15,953 nt of DNA from Clostridia bacterium (GTDB lineage: Bacteria > Bacillota > UBA994 > PWPR01): NCBI GenBank assembly GCA_003557085.1, contig PWPR01000076.1, positions 1-15,953 of the forward strand. The letters are read 5' to 3'. The notes below the pieces were generated by a model. That model was given only the letters and a program-made list of their open reading frames with translations. It was not told the DNA's origin and ran no database searches. The position numbers and the translations under genes were made by a program. The stretch's first letter is position 1, and every line of letters begins with the position of its first letter. Below are positions 1 to 7,464 of the stretch, one piece after another.

Positions 1-171
1 CATTTTAGGCGTAGCTTCAACTAAGTAACGTGATTCTCCAGAACTTATACCTAAAGCAACAGGAAACTTTTTCTTTTCTTTACCATCTATAACAGCTTTA
101 CAGTGCTCACAATAACACCCCGCATGAGGGCAGCCACCATCTTGTGCAATTCCTAAGATATCAATTTTCAA
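1..171 (-). CDS. PqqB-like metallo-beta-lactamase-fold hydrolase, N-terminal fragment
   Basis: An open frame reads leftward from a TTG at 171-169 to the window edge, giving 57 residues with no stop. It begins MKIDILGIAQDGGCPHAGC and then runs into YCEHC. A short first beta strand followed by an AQDGG-x-PH-x-GC-x-C-x-x-C segment is typical of PqqB-like members of the metallo-beta-lactamase superfamily, where clustered cysteines (here C14, C19, C21, C24) form a structural metal site. The catalytic HxHxDH motif would lie beyond the edge and cannot be checked. A GGGTGAT stretch lies upstream of the TTG as a modest ribosome binding site. It is divergent from the M24 peptidase. PQQ synthesis itself is not implied, because many anaerobes carry such homologues without pqq genes. 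The family assignment is fairly secure; the substrate is unknown. Confidence 0.7.
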   Translation of the reverse strand, partial: MKIDILGIAQDGGCPHAGCYCEHCKAVIDGKEKKKFPVALGISSGESRYLVEATPKM

Positions 172-204
172 CCTAATCACCCTAATCCTTTATTTATATC
201 AAGT

Positions 205-238
205 ATTATATTATATAATGCAGGATTTAGCATGATAA
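205..238 (-). promoter_or_regulatory. Probable sigma-A promoter for the leftward MBL-fold gene
   Basis: Read on the minus strand, TATAAT lies at 215-210 and TTATCA (4 of 6 matches to TTGACA) at 238-233, with a 17-base spacer. A second TATAAT follows at 210-205. The AT-rich block is near-palindromic and overlaps the rightward -10, so the two divergent genes may share this region. Confidence 0.45.
214..219 (+). promoter_or_regulatory. Possible -10 box for the M24 peptidase gene
   Basis: A perfect TATAAT on the plus strand lies about 60 bases before the chosen start codon. No convincing -35 is found 16-18 bases upstream, so the call rests on the -10 and the divergent arrangement alone. Confidence 0.35.
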
Positions 239-263
239 AATTGAATAAATAATACATCAAATT

Positions 264-270
264 AAAGGAG
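264..270 (+). promoter_or_regulatory. Ribosome binding site that fixes the TTG start of the M24 peptidase
   Basis: AAAGGAG ends at 270, exactly where a GTG in the same frame begins, so that GTG is masked by the binding site. The in-frame TTG at 279 has an ideal 8-base spacer and is the better start. Confidence 0.75.
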
Positions 271-278
271 TGGATGAT

Positions 279-1376
279 TTGTTCGATTACAAAGCACGTA
301 TAAAAGCATTACAAGAAATTGCTAAAAGAGAAGGTATAGATTACTTCTTTGTTGCTCCTGGAGCTAATCTTTTTTATTTCACAGGACTAAGTATGTATAT
401 GAGTGAAAGACCTACTATGGTAGTTGTACCAGCTGAAGGAGATATTTTTGCCTACTGTCCTAAGTTTGAGTCTGGTAAGGTAACAAAGGTTACTGGTATT
501 GAAAAGTTTGTCAGTTATACAGATGAAGAAGGCCCATATGAGACACTTAAACGCTGGGTAGAGTCTGATAATGTCAAAAAAGATGCAGTAATTGGCATGG
601 AGTTTTTGGCTGCCAGACTGATTGAGTTTGATGTAGTTAAAAGAGCTTTACCAGAAATGAAGTTAGTTGATGCTAGACTTTTAATGGCAGAGCTGAGAAT
701 GGCCAAAGATGAGCAAGAAATTGCTTTAATTCAAAAGGCATGTGATATTTCTGATGAAATGATTGAAGCTATGAGACAAAAACTGGCTCCTGGTGTGAAA
801 GAAAGTGAGCTTAGAAAAGCTGGTTTAGAAGTTGTAAACAAGCATGGAGTGAAATTAGCCTTTATGTCAGTCGCCTCAGGACCTAAAGCTTCAGATCCTC
901 ATTCAACTTCGGAAGACAGAGTCATAGAAGAAGGAGAGTTTGTCATTATTGACACTGGTGCTATCGTAGAGGGCTATACCTCAGATATAACTAGAACTCT
1001 TCCTTGTGGAGAAGTTAGTGAAGAAATGCTTAAAATTTATGAAATAGTTAAAGAATCTAATGAAGCAGGTAAGGCTGCAGTCAAGCCTGGTGTTAGCTGT
1101 GAATATGTAGATCAAGTGACTAGAAAAGTAATTGTTGATGCAGGGTATGGTGAGTACTTCACTCACAGAACAGGGCATGGTATGGGTCTTGAAGTACATG
1201 AAGAGCCATATATTGTTGATGGTAATAAGCAAGAGCTTAAACTAGGGCATGTTTTCACAGTAGAGCCTGGTATATACCTGCCAGGAGTAGGTGGAGTTAG
1301 AATTGAAGATGATGTAGTAGTGACTGAAGATGGTTGTAAGTCTTTGACAAATTATCCTAGAGAAATTAGATATTAA
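279..1376 (+). CDS. M24-family metallopeptidase (Xaa-Pro aminopeptidase/dipeptidase type)
   Basis: A 365-residue cytosolic metallopeptidase of the pita-bread fold that removes N-terminal residues or cleaves Xaa-Pro dipeptides. Residues 1 to about 130 form the creatinase-like N-terminal domain and the rest is the catalytic M24 domain. All five metal ligands of the family are visible: D225 (in IIDTG), D236 (in TSDITRT), H300 (in TGHGMG), E329 (in VEPGIY) and E343 (in VRIEDD), which bind two divalent metals. The length is typical of PepQ/YpdF-like proteins. The TTG start is chosen because AAAGGAG sits 8 bases before it; a GTG at 270 overlaps that site. The gene is alone on its transcript, with a terminator directly after it. 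It probably recycles proline-containing peptides. The exact substrate (aminopeptidase or prolidase) cannot be told from sequence. Confidence 0.9.
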   Translation: MFDYKARIKALQEIAKREGIDYFFVAPGANLFYFTGLSMYMSERPTMVVVPAEGDIFAYCPKFESGKVTKVTGIEKFVSYTDEEGPYETLKRWVESDNVKKDAVIGMEFLAARLIEFDVVKRALPEMKLVDARLLMAELRMAKDEQEIALIQKACDISDEMIEAMRQKLAPGVKESELRKAGLEVVNKHGVKLAFMSVASGPKASDPHSTSEDRVIEEGEFVIIDTGAIVEGYTSDITRTLPCGEVSEEMLKIYEIVKESNEAGKAAVKPGVSCEYVDQVTRKVIVDAGYGEYFTHRTGHGMGLEVHEEPYIVDGNKQELKLGHVFTVEPGIYLPGVGGVRIEDDVVVTEDGCKSLTNYPREIRY

Positions 1377-1390
1377 GATTCAAGATAGCT

Positions 1391-1425
1391 AACAGGGTAG
1401 GTAATCTACCCTGTTTTACTTTTAT
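1391..1425 (+). terminator. Rho-independent terminator after the M24 peptidase
   Basis: A perfect 10-bp inverted repeat, AACAGGGTAG (1391-1400) and CTACCCTGTT (1406-1415), closes on a 5-base loop and is followed by a T-rich tract. It ends the peptidase transcript 15 bases after its stop codon. Confidence 0.9.
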
Positions 1426-1467
1426 AAAAATGGTCTATTGAAATGAAAAGAGATTTATAATACTAGC

Positions 1468-1496
1468 TTGAAGGTCTTTAGCTTGAAGCTTATAAT
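1468..1496 (+). promoter_or_regulatory. Sigma-A promoter of the murE cluster
   Basis: TTGAAG (1468-1473) and TATAAT (1491-1496) are separated by exactly 17 bases. The -35 lies in the first copy of a 10-base direct repeat, TAGCTTGAAG, at 1464-1473 and 1479-1488; the second copy fills the spacer. Transcription would begin near 1503 and give a leader of about 33 bases before murE. Confidence 0.7.
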
Positions 1497-1535
1497 AAAA
1501 GGAGATTTTAATAAGTGTGAACTGAGGTATAACTT

Positions 1536-3002
1536 ATGAAGCTTAAAAATTTACTTAATAATTTATCATATAAGACGATACAAGGGAGTCTAGAGCTAGA
1601 GATTAGTCAGGTGACTTCAGATTCTAGAAAAGTAGAGCCTAGGGCTGTCTTTGTAGCTATTAAAGGGTTTGAGCTTGATGGTAGTAAGTTTATACCTAAA
1701 GCAGTAGAAAACGGTGCAATAGCAATTATTATTGAAAAAGAAATGGAAATAGAAGAACTTCCTCAGAATGTGACTATCCTAGAAGTTGGGAATACGAGAG
1801 TAGCCTTAGCTTGTTTAAGTCATAATTTTTATAACAAGCCAACTGAGAAAATCCATATGGTAGGTGTCACAGGTACTAATGGAAAGACCTCTATAACGAC
1901 CTTTTTAGATGCCATTATCAAAGCACATCAGAAGAAAGCTGGAATAATTGGCACTTTAGGAGCAAAGATTGGAAAAAAGTTTACCAAAACAGGAATAACT
2001 ACTCCAGAATCTAATGACATCCAGCGATATGCATCACAAATGGTTAAGGCTGGCTTGGACTACCTTGTAATAGAAGCTTCGTCTCATTCACTGGAGCTTC
2101 ACAGGGTTGATTGCTGTGATTTTAATGATGCGATTTTCACCAATTTATCACCAGACCATCTAGAGCTTCATAAAACAATGGAGGCCTATTTTGAAGCCAA
2201 AGCACTTCTTTTTGAGATGGCTAGTGATAATTTGATAATTAATATAGAAGATGATTATGGCCAGAAACTTTTTAACAGTCATAAAGATAAAGCTATTACA
2301 TATGGGATTAATCATCCTGCTGATATTAGAGCAGAGATAAAAGAGGAAACTCTTGCTGGGTCAAAATTTGATTTAATTACTCCAAAAGGAAAACAAGAGG
2401 TATATATAAACTTACCAGGGGAGATATTTGTCATGAATGCCTTAGCAGCAGCAGCTTGGGCATACACAGCAGATATTCCCTTAGAGGTGGTTGCCAAAGG
2501 CTTGAATGATGTTAAGGCTATTAAAGGAAGAATGGAGTTAGTTCATCAAGATGATGATAACTATATAGTAATTGACTTTGCTCATACTGAGGATGGGCTC
2601 AAGAAAGTTTTAGAAAGCTTGAGACCTTTTACAAAAAATAGGTTGATCCTAGTCTTTGGGGTATATTCGGCAAATGATGATTCAGGGCATGATAAGAGAA
2701 AAGGAATGGCCAAGGTAGCTGCTGGTTTAGCAGACTATTCTATTGTGACCTCAGATAATCCAAAGTTTTATGACCCACAAGAAATTGTCAAAGAAATTTC
2801 AGGATATATAGCAAGTGAAGGCGGCAAGTATTGCCAAATAGTTGATAGAGAAGAGGCTATTAAGTTTGCTTTAAAACAGCTCCTTCCAGGCGATGTTTTG
2901 CTAATTGCTGGCAAGGGACATGAAACAACACAGAACATTGCAGGAAAAGAGATTCCCTTTAGCGAAAGTGATATTGTTAAAAGGTTTTATCAAGCTAGCT
3001 AA
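1536..3002 (+). CDS. murE: MurE-family UDP-MurNAc-dipeptide:amino acid ligase
   Basis: A 488-residue cytosolic ligase that adds the third stem-peptide residue (meso-diaminopimelate, lysine or another diamino acid) to UDP-MurNAc-L-Ala-D-Glu using ATP. All three Mur domains are present: an N-terminal UDP-binding domain with TSDSR at 28-31, a central ATPase with P-loop GVTGTNGKTS (110-119), TTPES (155-159) and the lysine expected to be carbamylated at K222, and a C-terminal domain with FAHTEDG (348-354) and GKGHE (459-463). Two features are odd. The amino-acid specificity motif is DNPK (407-410) instead of the DNPR of diaminopimelate enzymes, and the usual GGDRD-KRP stretch is replaced by a longer, divergent segment at 375-390. 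ATG at 1536 has GAGGT 7 bases upstream. It is not beside murF, mraY or other division/cell-wall genes but heads a cluster with an ATP-grasp ligase and asnB. The family is certain; the added amino acid is not. Confidence 0.88.
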   Translation: MKLKNLLNNLSYKTIQGSLELEISQVTSDSRKVEPRAVFVAIKGFELDGSKFIPKAVENGAIAIIIEKEMEIEELPQNVTILEVGNTRVALACLSHNFYNKPTEKIHMVGVTGTNGKTSITTFLDAIIKAHQKKAGIIGTLGAKIGKKFTKTGITTPESNDIQRYASQMVKAGLDYLVIEASSHSLELHRVDCCDFNDAIFTNLSPDHLELHKTMEAYFEAKALLFEMASDNLIINIEDDYGQKLFNSHKDKAITYGINHPADIRAEIKEETLAGSKFDLITPKGKQEVYINLPGEIFVMNALAAAAWAYTADIPLEVVAKGLNDVKAIKGRMELVHQDDDNYIVIDFAHTEDGLKKVLESLRPFTKNRLILVFGVYSANDDSGHDKRKGMAKVAAGLADYSIVTSDNPKFYDPQEIVKEISGYIASEGGKYCQIVDREEAIKFALKQLLPGDVLLIAGKGHETTQNIAGKEIPFSESDIVKRFYQAS

Positions 3003-3060
3003 GACCTTGCAAATCAGCTGCTACTGTGCCAGAATGTAAAGGGTTATATGTTTTTAAGAA

Positions 3061-3066
3061 GAGGTG
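3061..3066 (+). promoter_or_regulatory. Ribosome binding site deciding the ATP-grasp start
   Basis: GAGGTG lies 6 bases before ATG at 3073, but only 3 bases before the in-frame GTG at 3070. The ATG is therefore the likelier start. Confidence 0.55.
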
Positions 3067-3072
3067 TAAGTG

Positions 3073-4281
3073 ATGTCAAAATTAGATTCATCTCATAGAA
3101 ATTTCTCCCCAAATCACAAAGCTATGGTTTTGGGGAATAATTATTATATAGGCCTAAGCGCCCTGCGGTGCTTAGGAAGAGAAGGGGTGCCTACAGTAGC
3201 TGTAGACTATCAAGGAGCAGACCCTTATGGTGCTTCTAGTAAGTATTGTCAAGAGACTTTGGTTACGCCTCACTATCAAAGGGAAGAAAAAGAGTTTATC
3301 GATTTTCTTATTGACTATGCAAAAGAGCAAGGGGAAAAACCAGTTTTGATACCTTGTCATGATGCTTATGTTGAAGTAATTGATAAAAATATAGAAAAGC
3401 TAAAACCATATTTTTTAACAACCTCAGATGAGAGAAGATTGTTAACAGAGGTAATGGATAAAAATAGATTGCCTGCTTTGGCTCAAAAGCATGGAGTTAA
3501 GACTCCTGAAACTCTCCAAGTTAATGATCCTGACTTAATAGAAAAAACAGAACAAATACTTGGTTATCCTTGTTTAGTTAAACCAGCAGATTCTCCTGCT
3601 TTTGTAGATGTTTTTAGAGAAAAAGTACTGATAGTTAATAATAAGGAAGAGCTTAAAGCAGCCATACAAAAAGCTAGTGATAAAAACTTAGAGGTCTTTG
3701 TTCAGCGGATTATCCCCGGTTTTGATGATCATATGTTTACCTTTGACGCATATCTTAATCAAGATTCAAAACTTACTCACTGGACAACCTTCCAAAAATT
3801 AAGACAGTTTCCAATTAATTTTGGAGCTTCAGTTTACACTCATCACTATATAGAAGAAGAGCTTTACCATATTGGTAGGCCTTTCTTAGAGGCTATAGGA
3901 TATAAAGGCTTTGGGGAGATAGAATTTAAAAAGGATGCAGAAACAGGAGATTTTTATTTAATAGAAATTAATGCCAGGCTAACAAACTTTAACGAGCTTT
4001 TAACTCGCATTGGACTTAATATGGCATATATTATGTATTGTGATTTAACTGCTCAACCGATAAATCCCTTAGCTATAACAAAACAACAAAATGAAGTCTT
4101 TTGGTACGCTCATGAAGATTTTAGAGCGATTATTGGTTATGTAAAGAGTAAACAATTATCAATTTTTACGATAATTAGGTCATTAATGAGGAAAAAAACC
4201 TATGCAATTTGGGATATCAAAGACCCTAAACCTTTATTTGCATTTATTAAGCAAAAATTAGCAAAACGGCTTCGCGCTTAA
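3073..4281 (+). CDS. ATP-grasp carboxylate-amine ligase (D-aspartate ligase-like)
   Basis: A 402-residue cytosolic ATP-grasp enzyme predicted to join a carboxylate to an amine through an acyl-phosphate. The N-terminal domain opens with a Rossmann-like strand, VLGNNYYIGLSALRCL, and continues through IPCHDAYVEVI. The ATP-grasp core includes YPCLVKPADS (nucleotide-binding lysine near 170), VQRIIPG, FGEIEF (acid near 284) and LIEINAR (E298, N300, R302), giving the metal and ATP ligands of the fold. The C-terminal tail, with KTYAIWDIKDPKP, resembles predicted ATP-grasp carboligases of the group that contains the enterococcal D-aspartate ligase Aslfm. It lies 70 bases after murE and 26 before asnB, all in one direction. 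That context suggests addition of an amino acid such as D-Asp to a wall precursor, but the substrate is inferred. It could also make a small dipeptide or another conjugate. Confidence 0.75.
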   Translation: MSKLDSSHRNFSPNHKAMVLGNNYYIGLSALRCLGREGVPTVAVDYQGADPYGASSKYCQETLVTPHYQREEKEFIDFLIDYAKEQGEKPVLIPCHDAYVEVIDKNIEKLKPYFLTTSDERRLLTEVMDKNRLPALAQKHGVKTPETLQVNDPDLIEKTEQILGYPCLVKPADSPAFVDVFREKVLIVNNKEELKAAIQKASDKNLEVFVQRIIPGFDDHMFTFDAYLNQDSKLTHWTTFQKLRQFPINFGASVYTHHYIEEELYHIGRPFLEAIGYKGFGEIEFKKDAETGDFYLIEINARLTNFNELLTRIGLNMAYIMYCDLTAQPINPLAITKQQNEVFWYAHEDFRAIIGYVKSKQLSIFTIIRSLMRKKTYAIWDIKDPKPLFAFIKQKLAKRLRA

Positions 4282-4307
4282 ATCTTTAGTCATGAAAGGG
4301 TAAGAAC

Positions 4308-6158
4308 ATGTGTGGATTTGTAGGATTTTATAATCATAATAATAACAAAAATCATCAAGACATTATCTCTAAAATGACTGATGCGATTATTCATAGAGGA
4401 CCAGATAGTTCTGGATATTATCTAAAAGAAAATATTGCACTAGGCTTTAGAAGGCTAGCTATACTCGATTTGTCAGAACAAGGTAATCAACCTATGATAG
4501 ATAATGAAAATCAGCTGGCAATGGTGTTTAATGGTGAAATATATAATTATCAAGAAGTAAGAGAAGAGTTAAGAAGTAAGGGTTATCAGTTTATTAGTAA
4601 TACTGATAGTGAGGTCGTATTGCGAGGATATAAAGAATATGGCAGTGCTATCTTAGAAAAGCTAAGAGGCATGTTTGCTTTTGCTATTTGGGATGGCCAA
4701 AATGAAGAAATATTTATAGCTAGAGACCATTTTGGAATCAAGCCTTTATATTATTCTCACAATTGGGTAGAGGGAACCTTCATTTTTGGTTCAGAGATAA
4801 AATCTATTATAGAATGCCCTGATTTTAAGCGAGAGTTAAATAAGGCGGCATTAAGGCCATATCTTACTTTTCAATCTCCAACAGAAGATGAAACATTTTT
4901 CTCCGGAATCACAAAACTCAAGCCAGGACATTATATGATCTATCAGAAAGGTTCACTGAAGATCAATAGCTTTAATCGCTTTAATTTTGAACCTAGTGAA
5001 AAGTCAATGGAAGAAAGTGTTAGTGAGATTCACGATCAAGTAAAATCATCAGTGGAATATCATCGACAAAGTGATGTGCCACTGGGAGCATTTCTCTCTG
5101 GGGGCATTGATTCTAGCTATATTGTTTCACTACTTAAGCCAGACAAAACCTTTTCAGTCGGGTTTGAAGAGTATGAAGACATATTTAATGAAACAAATCA
5201 TGCTAAAGTATTGTCTAATAAGTTAGGAATAGCTAATTATACTAAGTTGTTAAAAGCTAAAGAATGTTTTGATATTTTACCAAAGATACAATATCACATG
5301 GACGAACCTCAATCTAATCCTTCAAGTGTCCCCTTATACTTTCTAGCAAAACTGGCAAGCGAGCATGTTACGGTTGTTTTATCAGGCGAGGGAGCAGATG
5401 AACTGTTTGGAGGTTATGATTGGTATCAAACTTCTCCTTATCATTTATTATATGATAAATTGCCAAGTGGATTAAGACGTGCTTTGGCAAACTTAGCACT
5501 TAAAACAGGAGAAAATAGAGTTTCCCAGTTTCTAGTAAGGGGTGCTAAACCACTTGAAGAGAAATTTTTTGGGCAAGCAAAGGTGTTTGCAGCAGATGAA
5601 GCTTTGGATATATTAAAGCCAGATTATAGAGTGGGTAAAGCACCGCTTGAAATAACAGCACCGGTTTTTGAGCAAGTTAAAGATGCTTCTGATTTAATTA
5701 AAATGCAATATTTAGATATGAATGTCTGGCTTCCAGGAGATATATTACTAAAAGCAGATAAGATGAGCATGGCTCATTCCCTTGAACTAAGAGTGCCTTT
5801 TTTGGACAAAGAGGTAATGAAGACTGCAGCAAAACTTCCTGATAGTCATCGTGTTCATTATAGGGATACAAAGGTAGCACTGAGAAAAGCAGCTTTAGGA
5901 GTTATTCCCAAGGAGTGGGCGGAGAGAAAGAAAGTTGGCTTCCCTGTGCCTATTAGACATTGGTTACGACAAGAAGAATATTATGAAAAAGTTAAAAAGA
6001 GCTTTGAAACTAATACTGCTAAAGAGTTTTTTGATGTAGATAAATTAATAAAACTACTTGATGATCATTACGCTGGATTAAATGATAACGCCAGAAAGAT
6101 TTGGACAGTTTATGTCTTTTTAATCTGGTACCAAGTCTATTTTGATGGAGAGATTTAG
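4308..6158 (+). CDS. asnB: Glutamine-dependent asparagine synthetase (AsnB/AsnH type)
   Basis: A 616-residue two-domain amidotransferase. After Met removal the N-terminal Cys (codon 2, MCGFVGFYN) is the glutaminase nucleophile. RRLAILD (48-54), NGEIYN (75-80) and TDSEV (99-103) complete the class II glutaminase site. The synthetase domain has the PP-loop LSGGIDSS (263-270), and a conserved SGEGADELFGGY segment near 365. It transfers ammonia from glutamine to an aspartyl carboxylate activated by ATP. ATG at 4308 has AAAGGG 7 bases upstream. The length is typical of AsnB proteins that act on free aspartate or on Asp/DAP within larger molecules. Its place between the ATP-grasp ligase and a wall-facing peptidase, on the murE transcript, suggests an AsnH/LtsA-like role amidating peptidoglycan precursors. 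Plain asparagine synthesis remains possible. Confidence 0.9.
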   Translation: MCGFVGFYNHNNNKNHQDIISKMTDAIIHRGPDSSGYYLKENIALGFRRLAILDLSEQGNQPMIDNENQLAMVFNGEIYNYQEVREELRSKGYQFISNTDSEVVLRGYKEYGSAILEKLRGMFAFAIWDGQNEEIFIARDHFGIKPLYYSHNWVEGTFIFGSEIKSIIECPDFKRELNKAALRPYLTFQSPTEDETFFSGITKLKPGHYMIYQKGSLKINSFNRFNFEPSEKSMEESVSEIHDQVKSSVEYHRQSDVPLGAFLSGGIDSSYIVSLLKPDKTFSVGFEEYEDIFNETNHAKVLSNKLGIANYTKLLKAKECFDILPKIQYHMDEPQSNPSSVPLYFLAKLASEHVTVVLSGEGADELFGGYDWYQTSPYHLLYDKLPSGLRRALANLALKTGENRVSQFLVRGAKPLEEKFFGQAKVFAADEALDILKPDYRVGKAPLEITAPVFEQVKDASDLIKMQYLDMNVWLPGDILLKADKMSMAHSLELRVPFLDKEVMKTAAKLPDSHRVHYRDTKVALRKAALGVIPKEWAERKKVGFPVPIRHWLRQEEYYEKVKKSFETNTAKEFFDVDKLIKLLDDHYAGLNDNARKIWTVYVFLIWYQVYFDGEI

Positions 6159-6172
6159 AAAAGGAGTATTTT

Positions 6173-7390
6173 ATGCCAAAAGAATATAAGTTTACATATA
6201 GAAAGAAGAAGTCTCCTTGGCGCTTTCTTAAATACATATTGCTGATACTATTAGTAGCAGGACTATCAGTAGTAGTATTTAATAGCAATTTGCCAGATGC
6301 ACTGGGATTTAGAGAAGACCCCTTACCAAGTGAATATAGAGTGAATCATTTAGATGATAGGATTATCAGCTATACTGAATCAGGTGATGAGCAAGAGGGT
6401 TTTCAGGCTATTCTTAGCAATATTATAGGAATTTTCAGATCTGAAGATAAGCATGGCAGCTTGACTATTATAGCTAGAGACGCTTCATTTGACTATGCTT
6501 TACCTAATTTTGAGTTTGATGTCTACAATATAATAGAGGATGAGTTTATTGCCACAATTAAAACTGATAATAGTGGGGAGGCAATAATAGAGCGTTTGCC
6601 TAAAAATGCTGCTTATAGAATAACCCCAAAAAATGCTCATGAGCATTTTAAACCCTATGGTGAAAGTATAAATTTTGCCATGGATGCTGATAAAATCCAT
6701 GTTAATTTCGAGTTTGAAGTTCTAGACCATATTAAACGCTATAATATTGCAAGTAATGGGCAATTAGAAATTATTGAGACATTTATAAATGTACCAATGA
6801 TTTATCAAAACCCTGAACTGCCTAATGGCTGTGAAATTGTTTCTATGACTGCTGCGCTGAACTATTTTGGTTATCAGGCTGATAAAGTTGATATGGCAGC
6901 AAACTATTTACCAAGAAACTTCTTTTATCGTGTAGAAGGAGAATTACATGGACCACATCCAAATAAAGCTTATGCAGGAGAGCCAGAATCACCTACTAAT
7001 GGATTTTATGTTTATGCACCACCTGCGGTAAAGGCAGCTAATGACTTTATCTCTGATGTAGCAGGCAATCATCAAGCTATAGATTTGACTGGTAGTGCAA
7101 AAGCAGAAATCATGGAATATGTATATATGGGAAAACCAGTAGTTATCTGGGCGACCTTAGATCTTTCTCCAGGGAGAATTAATTATGGTTGGTGGCTAAA
7201 TGATGGAAGTGGTGTATATTATGAAGCGTTTGTTAATCTGCATTGCATGGTTATCCATGGAGTAAATGAGGATATGCTGTATGTTATGGATCCTTTAGAG
7301 GGTTTCATGGAGTATCCACTGGAAGAATTCTTTGAAAGTTATCAAAGTCTAGGTAGTAGAGCGATAACACTTGTAGAACTGGATAATTAA
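6173..7390 (+). CDS. Membrane-anchored C39-like cysteine peptidase with SpaA/Cna-B-like domain
   Basis: A 405-residue protein likely to face outward. A basic N-terminus (KFTYRKKKSPWR) precedes one hydrophobic helix (about 19-36) that would act as an uncleaved anchor. Residues about 95-185 have the look of a SpaA/Cna-B-type beta-sandwich: GSLTIIARD, then FEFDVYNI, then TDNSGEAIIERLP and AAYRITPKN. Residues about 203-400 match the C39_2 peptidase pattern: VPMIYQNPELPNGCE (C220 as nucleophile), KPVVIWATLD, NLHCMVIHGVN (H357 or H362) and MDPLEG (D373). The ribosome binding site AAGGAG is 6 bases before the ATG, and the gene starts 14 bases after asnB, so they are surely co-transcribed. It may cleave peptides or peptidoglycan cross-links outside the cell. 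No ABC transporter is fused or adjacent, so a bacteriocin-exporter role is unlikely. The substrate is unknown. Confidence 0.75.
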   Translation: MPKEYKFTYRKKKSPWRFLKYILLILLVAGLSVVVFNSNLPDALGFREDPLPSEYRVNHLDDRIISYTESGDEQEGFQAILSNIIGIFRSEDKHGSLTIIARDASFDYALPNFEFDVYNIIEDEFIATIKTDNSGEAIIERLPKNAAYRITPKNAHEHFKPYGESINFAMDADKIHVNFEFEVLDHIKRYNIASNGQLEIIETFINVPMIYQNPELPNGCEIVSMTAALNYFGYQADKVDMAANYLPRNFFYRVEGELHGPHPNKAYAGEPESPTNGFYVYAPPAVKAANDFISDVAGNHQAIDLTGSAKAEIMEYVYMGKPVVIWATLDLSPGRINYGWWLNDGSGVYYEAFVNLHCMVIHGVNEDMLYVMDPLEGFMEYPLEEFFESYQSLGSRAITLVELDN

Positions 7391-7410
7391 GATAAAGTAT
7401 ATTGTTGATA

Positions 7411-7446
7411 AAAAATTGCGCCAGCTATTATGCTGGCGTAAATTAT
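7411..7446. terminator. Hairpin terminator between convergent transcripts
   Basis: CGCCAGC (7419-7425) and GCTGGCG (7432-7438) form a 7-bp GC-rich stem with a 6-base loop, extended by TT/AA pairs. Read leftward, the stem is followed by a run of T (the A-rich stretch 7411-7415), ideal for the small minus-strand gene. Rightward the tail is AT-rich but not a T-run, so it is weaker for the murE cluster. Confidence 0.75.
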
Positions 7447-7464
7447 ATACATTTAAATAAGGTG

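Noticed and set aside
1..171. Left-edge MBL-fold gene as the displaced yycJ/walJ
   Set aside because: The N-terminus has the PqqB-like AQDGG-x-PH-x-GC-x-C-x-x-C pattern, which YycJ lacks.
172..187. Direct repeat CCTAATC (172-178 and 181-187) as an operator
   Set aside because: It is only 7 bases, lies in the ribosome binding region of the leftward gene and has no supporting copies; chance is sufficient.
3007..3049. Separate promoter for the ATP-grasp gene (TTGCAA ... TTATAT)
   Set aside because: The spacer is about 31 bases and no better -10 lies at 16-18 bases, so read-through from the murE promoter is more likely.
1536..4281. MurE and ATP-grasp genes as a split cyanophycin synthetase
   Set aside because: Cyanophycin synthetase also joins an ATP-grasp and a MurE-like part, but this MurE has a full N-terminal UDP-substrate domain with the DSR motif and the TTPES and DHLE-x-H elements of true MurE, so a nucleotide-linked wall precursor is the better substrate.
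6173..7390. C39 peptidase as a bacteriocin leader-processing exporter
   Set aside because: There is no ABC transporter domain or neighbouring precursor peptide, and the single N-terminal helix places the peptidase outside the cell.
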